Notes: generated from the sequence alone by a model not told the origin. DNA of 39,379 bases from Actinobacillus sp. (GCA_020026075.1 JAHHQZ010000014.1:1-39379), one strand, 5' to 3'; shown: positions 15,703-24,316, counted from the stretch's first letter. Numbers and translations are program-made.

Positions 15703-18700
15703 TTATAGATTATTCGCTATCGCCTCAGCTTGGGCGAGAACATATTCAATGGCTTCGGATTGTGCGTCTGGCGGGTATTTATATTTTTTCAGCATACGGC
15801 GTACCAAAATTCGCATTCTCGCCTTAACGGCATTTTTGTACTGCCAATCAAGCGTGGCGGATTTGCGCAGTTGGTCGGTGATTTCTTTCGCAAGTTGAAT
15901 CAATTTTACATCGCCCATTAGCCGTTTTGCGCTGTCGTTTTTGGCAAGTGCATCATAAAACGCCAATTCCGCCTCGCTTACCCCCAATGTTTCGCCACGT
16001 TTGCTTTGTTCTTCAAAGGCTTTGGCTAAGGCGATCAATTCTTCAATAATATCCATTACCGTTAAATTGTGATTGTGGTACTGATTCATTGCTTGCTTTA
16101 AGCGTTCTTCAAAATCTGCTTTCACCGTTAAATTTGCCCCACTTTGCGTGCTGATTTGGGATTTTAAATAACACTCAACGGCAGCCGCCCATAAATCTTT
16201 ATTTGGGCTAACACGCATTACGTCTAAAAATTCATCGGATAACAAACTAATATTTGGGCGTTCCTGCCCCAGCAAATCAAATAAATCTACTACGCCGTCC
16301 GATGAAACCGCTTGATTAACTAAGGTAACCAGTTGCAGTTGTCGTTCAGCGCTGGTTTTTTGGTAATCGCCGCTGCTATTTTTCACGATAGTGGCACGCA
16401 CTGCGTCATAAAACGCAAGTTCTTGTTTGTATTCATCCGTTTGTGGTAACGCCCCACACAGGGAAAAACCTTTTTTCGCTTGTCGCACCGCCTGTAAGAA
16501 AGCGTGTTTGCGTGGCGTTTTGTCCTTGCCTTGATGATCGTTCGCCACACGATCCAAAGCGATGATATGGTTCGCCCCTTGTAAAATCGCCTGCAAAAGC
16601 GCCTTGCCATCGGTGAGTGTTAGCGTTTCGATTACGTTAAAAGCTTTCCCATCCACTGGCGTTGCAAACTGCCCACGAATGATGGTGATAAATTCACGCA
16701 TTTTGGCGAGAACGCCGTCAATATCCTGCTTTACCGTGCCTTTGCCGTTGGCGTTCGTATAAGTGGCAGTGGCTTGGCGGAGTTCTTCGGTTAGCCCTAC
16801 GTAATCCACGATCAGACCGCCATTTTCGCGGCTTTTATTTTTGAACACACGGTTCACACGTGCAATGGCCTGCATTAGGTTATGCCCTTTCATCGGCTTG
16901 TCGATGTACATTGTGTGGCAACAAGGCGCATCAAACCCCGTTAGCCACATATCTCGCACGATGACGACTTTTAACGGAGCATCAGGATTTTTAAAGCGTT
17001 TTTCTAAGGTTTTTTTATCTTGGTTATGCACTTGCCACGCCAATGGATCGCTCGCATTGCTGGTCATTACAATTTTGATCGCCCCTGCATTAACATCATC
17101 GCTGTGCCATTCTGGACGCAGGGCGGTGATTTTATCGTAAAGTTTCACGCAAATTTCACGGCTCATCGCCACCAGCATTGCCTTGCCTTCATAAATCGTA
17201 TTTCGCTGTTCAAAATGTGCAATAAAATCATTAGCAAGCTGGTTTAAACGCTCTTCTGTTCCCATTAATTTTTCACGCAAACGCAAAGCAGGGTTTTCTT
17301 CATCACCCACCAACTCGTTGGCATCAATCATTAAAGCCTCAAAATCTGCACTTTCTCTTAACGCAATTTGCCGAGCCTCGTAAATAATCGGCACCGTTGC
17401 GCCATCTTCCACCGCATCTTGAAAATCATAAATAGACACATAGTTGCCAAACACCTCTTGCGTGTCTTTGTCCTCTTGCTCAATGGGCGTGCCAGTAAAA
17501 CCAATAAATGACGCATTCGGCAAGGCGCAACGTAAATGCTTGGCGTAGCCTGCACGATATTTGCCTTGATGATTGATTTTATCAACAAAGCCGTACTGCG
17601 AACGGTGCGCCTCATCGGTGATCACAATAATATTGGCACGAGTGTTCAGCACTGGGTGCGTATCTTCTTCGCCGAGCAGACCAAATTTTTGAATAGTCGT
17701 AAAAATCACGCCGCCAGTTTCTCGTTTCGCCAGCTCATCACGCAAAGCATCACGCCCATCAGCTTGGATAGGTGTTTGTTTTAATAAGGTTTTTCCTTGA
17801 CAAAAGGTTTGATAAAGCTGACCGTCCAGATCATTGCGATCTGTAACCACCACAATGGTAGGATTTTGCAGTTGGGGCTGTGCGAGAACTTTGCTCGCAT
17901 AAAACAACATTGAAAGGGATTTCCCCGAGCCTTGCGTATGCCACACTACGCCGATTTTACGGTTCCCTTGCGCACTGCTGGCGGTGATCGTCGAGGTGAG
18001 CGCCTCGTTTACGCCGTAATATTGATGATAAGCGGCGATTTTCTTAATCACACGGTTCTTTTCATCGGTTTCAAATACCACAAAATTTTGCAAAAAATCC
18101 AGCAAATATTCCGGCGTAGCAATTCCTTTGATCAAACTTTCTAACTCATTTTCAAAATCCACACGGCGACTATTGTGTTTTTCATCCACCACTCGCCAAG
18201 GGGTGAAACGCCCGAAGTCCGCCGTGAGCGAACCAATGCGAGCTTGCGTGCCGTCCGAGATTATCAATGCGTGATTGAAAAGAAAAAGATCAGGAATTTC
18301 ATCTTTGTAGGTTTGTAACTGAGCGTAAGCTTTGCCGATGTCGGCGTTGTCCGCCAGCGGATTTTTCAACTCAAAGACGAGAACAGGCAAACCATTAATG
18401 TAGGCGATAAGATCAGGACGACGATCGGTTTTAGCACCTTTGATGGTTAATTGATTGACCACAAGAAAATCATTATTCGCCACATTTTGGAAATCGATCA
18501 CCTGTGCCACATCGTTGATCTGCTCGCCGTTTTGCTGATAACTCACCGCCACGCCTTGACGCAAATAAGCGTACGCCGTTTTATTTTGCGAAAAAATGTC
18601 AGCGTTTTCATTGCGACACAGCGTGCGCACCACATCTTCCAACACCGCATCAGGCAACTGCGGATTCAAACGGCGCAACGCCTGCTGTAACAAAGGTTTC

Positions 18701-18864
18701 AACACCACATCAGCACTTCGACTACGCCACGCCCCCTGCACGGATAACTCATCGCCGATCTCAATTTCCGTACCTTTTCGATACGCCCACCCCAACCCTT
18801 GAAACTGCACAATCGCCTGTTGCTCAATAAAATTCTCGTCCAGTTTGATAAGGTTGATTTTCAT
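15703..18864 (-). CDS. hsdR: Type I restriction endonuclease subunit HsdR
   Basis: 1053 residues, normal for a type I motor/nuclease subunit. An N-terminal PD-(D/E)xK nuclease is visible as RPDLIAYINGLP then VFELKN (Asp151, Glu165, Lys167). The SF2 helicase part has Walker A HTQGSGKS (309-316), DEAH (417-420) and further motifs GFTGTP and QAIARVNRVFK. The C-terminal region is helical and binds the methyltransferase. It cleaves DNA lacking the HsdM modification. It lies 9 bp after rhuM; that gap contains a run of six C's (coding strand) and only a weak AAGG as ribosome-binding site. It is separated from hsdS by three cargo genes. Confidence 0.96.
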   Translation of the reverse strand: MKINLIKLDENFIEQQAIVQFQGLGWAYRKGTEIEIGDELSVQGAWRSRSADVVLKPLLQQALRRLNPQLPDAVLEDVVRTLCRNENADIFSQNKTAYAYLRQGVAVSYQQNGEQINDVAQVIDFQNVANNDFLVVNQLTIKGAKTDRRPDLIAYINGLPVLVFELKNPLADNADIGKAYAQLQTYKDEIPDLFLFNHALIISDGTQARIGSLTADFGRFTPWRVVDEKHNSRRVDFENELESLIKGIATPEYLLDFLQNFVVFETDEKNRVIKKIAAYHQYYGVNEALTSTITASSAQGNRKIGVVWHTQGSGKSLSMLFYASKVLAQPQLQNPTIVVVTDRNDLDGQLYQTFCQGKTLLKQTPIQADGRDALRDELAKRETGGVIFTTIQKFGLLGEEDTHPVLNTRANIIVITDEAHRSQYGFVDKINHQGKYRAGYAKHLRCALPNASFIGFTGTPIEQEDKDTQEVFGNYVSIYDFQDAVEDGATVPIIYEARQIALRESADFEALMIDANELVGDEENPALRLREKLMGTEERLNQLANDFIAHFEQRNTIYEGKAMLVAMSREICVKLYDKITALRPEWHSDDVNAGAIKIVMTSNASDPLAWQVHNQDKKTLEKRFKNPDAPLKVVIVRDMWLTGFDAPCCHTMYIDKPMKGHNLMQAIARVNRVFKNKSRENGGLIVDYVGLTEELRQATATYTNANGKGTVKQDIDGVLAKMREFITIIRGQFATPVDGKAFNVIETLTLTDGKALLQAILQGANHIIALDRVANDHQGKDKTPRKHAFLQAVRQAKKGFSLCGALPQTDEYKQELAFYDAVRATIVKNSSGDYQKTSAERQLQLVTLVNQAVSSDGVVDLFDLLGQERPNISLLSDEFLDVMRVSPNKDLWAAAVECYLKSQISTQSGANLTVKADFEERLKQAMNQYHNHNLTVMDIIEELIALAKAFEEQSKRGETLGVSEAELAFYDALAKNDSAKRLMGDVKLIQLAKEITDQLRKSATLDWQYKNAVKARMRILVRRMLKKYKYPPDAQSEAIEYVLAQAEAIANNL

Positions 18865-18873
18865 AGGGGGGCC

Positions 18874-19863
18874 TTAGTGGTTTTGTTTAAGATGGTTTGC
18901 CAGTAATGCGAGATCGTCTAAGTCTGCCAATCTCGCATTCACTAATTTGCGATTGGTGTCAAAGTCAATGTAGTGTTGATGTACAATTTCTTGCATTTGT
19001 TGATTAGTTACCGTGCCAGTATGGCTAAGCACGGGGTTATCATTAAATTGCAAAATCTTATCAACATTTTCCTGCCAAAATTTCATTGTTATATCTTGAC
19101 GATTTTTAGCTCTAAGTTCTGCGGTTTCTAAAAAGACCACAACAAAGCGATTAAGGCTGTCTATTTCATCTTGCGTTAAATAATTTTTGGCAATCACAAT
19201 ATCTTGCTTACGAACGACTTTTCCTTTCCACGCCGTTAGCCCCATATTTTCTTTAAGGCTATCCGCACGGCTTACAATAATTTCATTCGCTGTTTTTCCT
19301 GTAATGGCATAAAGAAATTTATTTTGTGTTTGAGCAAAAAACATTTGTGTTGCTTTGTCTGTTTTATCGTAATCGCTGGATAGTGCAAACAAATCACGTA
19401 CTTTTTGATAAAAACGCTTTTCACTGGCACGAATATCCCTAATTCGAGCTAACAACTCATCAAAATAATCATACCTATTATGGGGATTTTTCAACCGCTC
19501 ATCATCCATAATAAAGCCTTTTTGCAAATACTCTTTTAGTTGCGAATTTGCCCATACACGAAACTGTGTACCACGCTTACTGCGCACGCGAAAACCAATC
19601 GCTAAAATCATCTCTAAGCTATAAAAAGCCGTATTGTAATTTTTGCCATCATCGGCAGTTGTAAAATAAAACTTTACAACTGAATCTTCAAATAATTCCT
19701 TATCTTCCAATATGTTAGCGATATGTTGACCTATGTTTTGCTTAGAGGTGTCAAAAAGTTCAGCCATCTGCTTTTGCGTCAACCAAACCGTGCCATCTTG
19801 TGCTAGCAAATCTAACCGCACTTTACCGTCATCGGTGTTGTATAGAATGATGTTATCGCTCAT
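18874..19863 (-). CDS. RhuM-family protein within the restriction island
   Basis: A 329-residue protein starting MSDNIILYNTDDG. An N-terminal helix-turn-helix is visible around LTQKQMAELFDTSKQNIGQH (28-47). The long conserved RhuM region follows (GFRVRSKRGTQFRVWA, DDERLKNP, YFDELLARIRDIRASE, FFAQTQNK). The family is named after Salmonella rhuM and often occurs beside type I hsd genes. Its function is not settled; the fold suggests DNA binding or regulation. I prefer the ATG at 19863; an upstream TTG would add eight residues. It lies 9 bp before hsdR, so they are probably co-transcribed. A perfect Haemophilus-type uptake sequence lies in its 5' part (19815-19823). Confidence 0.85.
   Translation of the reverse strand: MSDNIILYNTDDGKVRLDLLAQDGTVWLTQKQMAELFDTSKQNIGQHIANILEDKELFEDSVVKFYFTTADDGKNYNTAFYSLEMILAIGFRVRSKRGTQFRVWANSQLKEYLQKGFIMDDERLKNPHNRYDYFDELLARIRDIRASEKRFYQKVRDLFALSSDYDKTDKATQMFFAQTQNKFLYAITGKTANEIIVSRADSLKENMGLTAWKGKVVRKQDIVIAKNYLTQDEIDSLNRFVVVFLETAELRAKNRQDITMKFWQENVDKILQFNDNPVLSHTGTVTNQQMQEIVHQHYIDFDTNRKLVNARLADLDDLALLANHLKQNH
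19815..19823. other. Haemophilus-type DNA uptake sequence
   Basis: ACCGCACTT, the exact reverse complement of AAGTGCGGT, lies inside the rhuM gene. One of only two exact copies noticed in the window. Confidence 0.7.
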
Positions 19864-19887
19864 TATATCGCTCGTTTTCCAACACAA

Positions 19888-19925
19888 CTACCAAGCCTTG
19901 AAACCGTACTATCACCTATTATTTC
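19888..19925 (-). pseudogene. Decayed fragment of an hsdR 5' end
   Basis: Positions 19891-19920 match 18792-18821 (hsdR codons for AIVQFQGL) at 24 of 30 bases. On the minus strand the fragment reads VIVRFQGL. Three of the six differences are synonymous. Just upstream, two Gln codons of hsdR (CAA, CAG) correspond to TAA and TAG, each by one C-to-T change. This looks like a relic of an earlier hsdR start, left when rhuM was inserted or an hsdR segment was duplicated. The match is short, so chance is not excluded. Confidence 0.4.
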
Positions 19926-20042
19926 CTCTATTCATAAATATGCACTTCCTCATAACAATCCTATTTCTTGAGAAATTTAGACTGTTTTTTAAACAAAAGA
20001 CAGATTTTATTTGCTTTCTAGATATTTTTCTTATACCATAAT

Positions 20043-20117
20043 AAATGATTCATTTACCATGTGTAAAAGGAAGAGTCGAACCCGTTATTAGGAAACTAAT
20101 AGCGGGTTCAGTTTTTT
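20043..20117 (+). ncRNA. Candidate small RNA ending at an orphan terminator
   Basis: A strong plus-strand terminator (13-bp stem from GAACCCG at 20078 to CGGGTTC at 20109, one G-U pair, then AG and T6) has no plus-strand gene upstream. A weak promoter-like TTGCTT (20011) with TATACC (20032, 15-bp spacer) or CATAAT (20037) precedes it. Between them is the palindrome TAAATGATTCATTTA (20043-20057). A transcript of about 70 nt is possible. This is inference from structure only; the hairpin could instead serve the minus-strand genes imperfectly. Confidence 0.3.
20078..20117 (+). terminator. Plus-strand intrinsic terminator beside the island cargo genes
   Basis: Stem GAACCCGTTATTA/TAATAGCGGGTTC with a GGAAAC loop (20078-20109), followed by AGTTTTTT. 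The T-run overlaps the stop codon of the minus-strand 160-residue gene. On the minus strand the hairpin is followed only by mixed pyrimidines. Confidence 0.75.
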
Positions 20118-20598
20118 ATATGATGTTGTTATGCTTCCAATAATTATCTCTTTCTTTTTTTAATCTTTCTAATCTCTTATCACTGCTTATAATATAAGCA
20201 CTCTTTAATAAATAATAATTTTGACGCTTAGCTAAAATAACTACATATTTCTCTTCTTCATATAAAATCACAATATGAGTATTAGCTCCTCGTCTATTTT
20301 CCCACCAAGATATTCTTTCATATTCTACATTGTTAATAACCCAAGCAATCCAACGTATTCTCTCACATCGTCTTAAATCAGGGGTTCTATTTTCCTCTTC
20401 TAAACCTTCTGAAATAATATGCCAAAAGCTAAAATGTTTATTTTTATCTGCTGGTAGATATTTACAACGAATAGGAAATCCTTGAAAAGTCAAATTTTTA
20501 TTATTTACAACTGTTTCTAAAAAAATTTTATAAATATAATCCTCATATTCTTCCCAGGGATTAAATTGCTCTTCTAGTTCAGGTAAATTTAACCCCAT
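20116..20598 (-). CDS. Unrecognised 160-residue protein coupled to a DUF3800 gene
   Basis: I do not recognise the family with confidence. The protein is rich in Trp, Arg and Glu and has several patterns typical of an enzyme: FWHIISEGLEEENRTPDLRR (58-77), CERIRWIAWVI (78-88), WWENRRGANTHIVIL (98-112) and YVVILAKRQNYYLLKSAY (118-135). The last stretch resembles the end of BECR-fold nucleases (barnase/EndoU/colicin E5/RelE type), where a strand-rich 'vViL.kR..yYLLKTAY' is common, but this is only a pattern resemblance. It starts at ATG 20598 with GGGAGG seven bases upstream and overlaps the DUF3800 gene by 10 bp. Strongly AT-rich compared with hsdR and hsdM. Confidence 0.8.
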   Translation of the reverse strand: MGLNLPELEEQFNPWEEYEDYIYKIFLETVVNNKNLTFQGFPIRCKYLPADKNKHFSFWHIISEGLEEENRTPDLRRCERIRWIAWVINNVEYERISWWENRRGANTHIVILYEEEKYVVILAKRQNYYLLKSAYIISSDKRLERLKKERDNYWKHNNII

Positions 20599-21302
20599 TG
20601 TCTAGCCTCCCATATAAAAATATTAAATTTATTTTCACTAGGTAAAGTATTACAATCCAAGTTATGCCCTGATAGTTCTTTTATCGTTTTAATAACAGAT
20701 AACTTTCCTTCATTAGTTTGAATTTTTCTATGATAATAACTTAATGCTCCAATAAACAAATCTGTTAGTTGCAACTGTGCTACTTCATCTGATCGAATAT
20801 GTTGGATTTGTCTAATAATATTACGATCAAAACAGTAATGTGCATTGTGCAAAACTTCTCTTAATTTCTGTATCCTATGTTGTCCTTGTGTATCTTTTAT
20901 ATCTAAATAAATATTATATTGCTTATCTTTATATAAAATATTTCTTAACAAATAGAAATACATTTTGTAGTAAAAATCATTATGGCTTTGACAAAATTTT
21001 TCATGGTTTAATTTTTTTTTGTCAGGAATTATTACCGCACGAAAGGATAAATAATCACAACTAAAAAAATATTCTATAAGCTCATTATAAAGTTCCTGTC
21101 TAGATTTAGACACTTTTTTCCACTTAATTTCAAATTGATTATTAAATCCATACTTATTTTTTATTGCTTTAATATCACGTGCAACTTTTGCAGTAATATT
21201 TTTTGAACACCAAACCGCACCTAATACCATGACAGAACTCTCATCATTTTCCAAATGACAAGACTCATCACAATAAATATTTATTACTTCTTTATTTCTC
21301 AA
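20589..21302 (-). CDS. DUF3800 domain protein (predicted RNase H-like fold)
   Basis: 237 residues with the DUF3800 layout: an N-terminal strand ending YCDES (Asp12, Glu13), FEIKW (Glu59), YLDIKD (Asp134) and QLTDLFIGALSY (Asp181). These four acidic positions match an RNase H-like metal site, so a nuclease activity is plausible but unproven. The start codon is TTG at 21302, supported by AAAGGAG six bases upstream; the next ATG would remove the DES motif. It lies 49 bp after hsdS and overlaps the next gene by 10 bp. Composition is markedly AT-rich, which suggests recent transfer. DUF3800 proteins occur in phages and defence islands. Confidence 0.85.
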   Translation of the reverse strand: MRNKEVINIYCDESCHLENDESSVMVLGAVWCSKNITAKVARDIKAIKNKYGFNNQFEIKWKKVSKSRQELYNELIEYFFSCDYLSFRAVIIPDKKKLNHEKFCQSHNDFYYKMYFYLLRNILYKDKQYNIYLDIKDTQGQHRIQKLREVLHNAHYCFDRNIIRQIQHIRSDEVAQLQLTDLFIGALSYYHRKIQTNEGKLSVIKTIKELSGHNLDCNTLPSENKFNIFIWEARQWG

Positions 21303-21351
21303 AACAATCTCCTTTAAATTTATCCCAATATTTTGTGTTCTACATCAGAAA

Positions 21352-22683
21352 TTAGCTACTCATTGTATCATAATCTCCACCCAACAACTTCGGCAACAAG
21401 GTATCCCTTACTTGTGCTAGTTTATTGTTTTCTAGCCTATTGCTAACTAATTTATCTAACAGATACCCAATATAATGTGATTGTTCAAACCATTCTTTAC
21501 TTGGAACAACACATTTTGCTTGTGATAAATGCTCTCGTTTGATATGCCCCATTGTAACAGCTTTATCATTTGCTATACGAATAAATTCATCTAAATGATG
21601 ACAAGTATAAAGATAGTAATACCATTTGGGGTAATCATTTGATGTAACTTTAAATAAATGTTGATTAAGTGCAGCCTTTCCACCACACCAAAAATCAACA
21701 ACCAAAGAACCAGACCACGAAAAAATCACATCACCATTATCAATAATGCACTCTGGTTTAATATCAGCAGATGCTTTTTCTTCGCCATCGGCATAACCTT
21801 GTTTAAGTTGTTTGATTTTAACCACAGGTAAAAAATCATTATCTCCTTTTTCAGGGCGATATTTCTGCAATGCTAGCCCATTTTGATAATTCGCTATCTC
21901 ATCTAATGATTTAATCCCCCACCCCACTGGCACCCCATTTCCCCCAATCTCGCTTGGGAACAATTCCGCTGTGGTTTTGAGTTCGGTGAAGGCTTTGGGG
22001 TTGGTTTGTTCCAGTTCTTTAAGCTCGGTTTCGGTTTTGCCTGATATGGCTTGCATTGCGTGGCGGTTGGCTGTGGTTGCATCAAGGCCTTGTGCTAATG
22101 CGTTGGCTTTTGCTTTTACTGGGTCAAAATCAATAAACCAGCTTTTAAATATGGCTTGGGCGATATTTTCTAGGGTTTTATTGGTTTCGTTGTTGAGTTG
22201 GATTTTTTGATTAAATGTTAGATAAATATCAACTGCTTTTTGTTGTTTTTCAATACTTGGAATAGATAATTCATACCCTAAAATTGCACTTTTGTCCCCT
22301 CGTGGCATTTTTGCCCCTTTTGAAGTAGCAATAGTGAAATTTATAAAGTCATCAGAACAAACTATTAAATAAAGATATTGTGTTAATAAAACTGTTTCAT
22401 CTTTACTTCTCATTACAAGAACATCTGCTGAACAGCCACCATTAAAATCAGCTAACCAAACTTTTTTAAAATATGTACGAATATTAGAAAATAATATGTC
22501 ATTTTTTCTAAATGAATTGCAACGTGCTGTTGTTGGTAATTTATCAATAACAGAAACACCACCTAAATTTGGTAGCATATTATCGGTTGAAATATATTGT
22601 TTTAATTCTATTTCTTTTAGGTTGATTTTTTCTGATATAAACTCAGCAACTTCGTAAAACTTATAAGAAACAAAATCACTCAT
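21352..22683 (-). CDS. hsdS: Type I restriction specificity subunit HsdS
   Basis: 443 residues with two target-recognition domains (TRD) and two conserved regions. TRD1 spans about 1-150, conserved region 1 is helical from about QLNNETNKTLENIAQAIF (residues 155-220), TRD2 follows EIGGNGVPVGWG, and conserved region 2 ends with LAQVRDTLLPKLLGGD. It determines the DNA sequence recognised by HsdM and HsdR; the target cannot be read from this sequence. Its ATG overlaps the hsdM stop by 8 bp. The TRDs are clearly more AT-rich than the central region, consistent with domain exchange. Confidence 0.95.
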   Translation of the reverse strand: MSDFVSYKFYEVAEFISEKINLKEIELKQYISTDNMLPNLGGVSVIDKLPTTARCNSFRKNDILFSNIRTYFKKVWLADFNGGCSADVLVMRSKDETVLLTQYLYLIVCSDDFINFTIATSKGAKMPRGDKSAILGYELSIPSIEKQQKAVDIYLTFNQKIQLNNETNKTLENIAQAIFKSWFIDFDPVKAKANALAQGLDATTANRHAMQAISGKTETELKELEQTNPKAFTELKTTAELFPSEIGGNGVPVGWGIKSLDEIANYQNGLALQKYRPEKGDNDFLPVVKIKQLKQGYADGEEKASADIKPECIIDNGDVIFSWSGSLVVDFWCGGKAALNQHLFKVTSNDYPKWYYYLYTCHHLDEFIRIANDKAVTMGHIKREHLSQAKCVVPSKEWFEQSHYIGYLLDKLVSNRLENNKLAQVRDTLLPKLLGGDYDTMSS

Positions 22684-24316
22684 ACCCCAACCCCTTTAAA
22701 TTCTCTGCGATTTGTTGTTCTAATTTTCGTCCTTCGGCGAATTGTTTATGTAATTGTGCCGTTAAACTTTGCATTTTTTCGGCGAAGGGTACGCCGTCGT
22801 CTTCCACTTCTTCAGCGCCAACGTAGCGGCCTGCGGTTAACACAAAATCATTTTCGGCGATTTCGGCAAGGGTTGCGGATTTGCAAAAGCCTGCGATGTC
22901 TTGGTAGTCCGTTGCTTGTTGCCAGTTGTGGTAGGTGCTGGCGATTTTGTGTCGGTCTTCGTTGGTGAAATCACGCAAAACACGGTCTTTCATATAGCCG
23001 ATGTTGCGTGCGTCAATAAATAGCACTTCGCCTTTGCGAGTTTTGTTTTTGTTGAGAAACCAAATGCACGCTGGGATTTGGGTGTTGGTGAATAATTGCC
23101 CTGGTAACGCCACCATACAATCGATTAAATCGGCGTTGATGATGTTTTTGCGAATGTCGCCCTCGTTGTTGGTGTTGGAACTCATTGAGCCGTTGGCGAG
23201 CAACAGCGCCATTTTGCCGTTTTCGGATAAGTGGTAAATCATATGCTGTAACCACGCAAAGTTAGCGTTGCTTTTCGGCGGTGTGCCGTATGCCCAGCGT
23301 GGGTCGCCTGCAATGCTTTCATCCCACCAATCTTTGACGTTAAAGGGCGGATTCGCCATTACAAAATCCATTTTTTTATCAATGTGCAATGGGTGAATGA
23401 GCGTGTCTTCGTTACGGTCGCCAAAGTCAAAATCAATGCCACGAATCGCCATATTCATCACCGCCAGCTTGCGTGTGGTTGGGTTGGATTCCTGTCCGTA
23501 AATGGAAATGGCGTTGCGGTTGCCTTTGTGGGCTTGGATAAATTTATCCGTAGACACAAAAAAGCCGCCGCTGCCCATTGCAGGGTCATAAATGCGCCCT
23601 TGATAGGGTTCGAGCATTTCTACAATCAAGGTTACGATGGATTTCGGCGTGAAATATTGTCCGCCTTTCTTCCCTTCTGCTAAGGCGAACTGCCCTAAAA
23701 AGTATTCGTAAACGTGGCCTAGAATGTCTTTGGCGTGCAAGTGAATGGGTTCACCGTTGTGGATTGGCTGGGTGAAGTTGGTATTAGAGAAGGTGTTGAT
23801 TAAGCCGATTAAGGTGCTTTCAGGCACGTTAAATCCGCTAATGCGTTGTAGCACGCCTTTGAGTTTTTCGTTTTCCTGTTCAATGGCCTCAAAAGCATCA
23901 TCAACCAGTAAGGCAATGCCTTTGAATTTGTCTTTTTTGTCGCTGTTCGGCGAAATGCCCCACGGCAAGTCATCGCCAATATTGAGCGTGCAAACCGCTT
24001 TGATGTTGTCCCAACGTGCTTTTTCAGGCACCCAGAAAATATTGTCTTTGGTGTAGTAATCCCGTTCTTCTAGCTCGTCATTAAGCTGATCTGCATCGAA
24101 AAACTCAGGGTCGAGATACAGTTCGTCATTCGGATCGGCGAATTGTTGCTTTAATTTTTCTTGATGAGCGGTGAAGGTGTCGGAAATGTATTTTAAGAAA
24201 ATAAACCCTAGCACGATGTGCTTGTAGTTGGCTGCGTCTAGGTTGTTGCGTAATTTATCCGCAGATTTCCAAAGGGTGTTGTCGAGTTCGTTTAAGAAAC
24301 GTTGCGTGTTGTCCAT
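22676..24316 (-). CDS. hsdM: Type I DNA adenine methyltransferase subunit HsdM
   Basis: 546 residues starting MDNTQRFLNELDNTLW. An N-terminal helical domain (to about 165) is followed by an N6-adenine methyltransferase with the AdoMet motif DPAMGSGGF (244-252) and catalytic NPPF (322-325). The start at 24316 is preferred over the upstream in-frame ATG at 24358 because the family N-terminus begins here and AAGG lies seven bases before it. With HsdS it forms the modification enzyme, and with HsdR the restriction enzyme. It is the first gene of the island, behind repeat copy 4. Confidence 0.95.
   Translation of the reverse strand: MDNTQRFLNELDNTLWKSADKLRNNLDAANYKHIVLGFIFLKYISDTFTAHQEKLKQQFADPNDELYLDPEFFDADQLNDELEERDYYTKDNIFWVPEKARWDNIKAVCTLNIGDDLPWGISPNSDKKDKFKGIALLVDDAFEAIEQENEKLKGVLQRISGFNVPESTLIGLINTFSNTNFTQPIHNGEPIHLHAKDILGHVYEYFLGQFALAEGKKGGQYFTPKSIVTLIVEMLEPYQGRIYDPAMGSGGFFVSTDKFIQAHKGNRNAISIYGQESNPTTRKLAVMNMAIRGIDFDFGDRNEDTLIHPLHIDKKMDFVMANPPFNVKDWWDESIAGDPRWAYGTPPKSNANFAWLQHMIYHLSENGKMALLLANGSMSSNTNNEGDIRKNIINADLIDCMVALPGQLFTNTQIPACIWFLNKNKTRKGEVLFIDARNIGYMKDRVLRDFTNEDRHKIASTYHNWQQATDYQDIAGFCKSATLAEIAENDFVLTAGRYVGAEEVEDDGVPFAEKMQSLTAQLHKQFAEGRKLEQQIAENLKGLGYE

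Noticed and set aside
19733..20041. 102-residue plus-strand open frame antisense to rhuM
   Set aside because: It overlaps the well-supported rhuM start, lacks a ribosome-binding site, and its composition is that of antisense plus AT-rich spacer.
20071..20110. GTCGAACCC segment resembling a tRNA T-arm and a possible attachment site
   Set aside because: No acceptor or anticodon arms can be folded around it; the bases are explained by the terminator hairpin.
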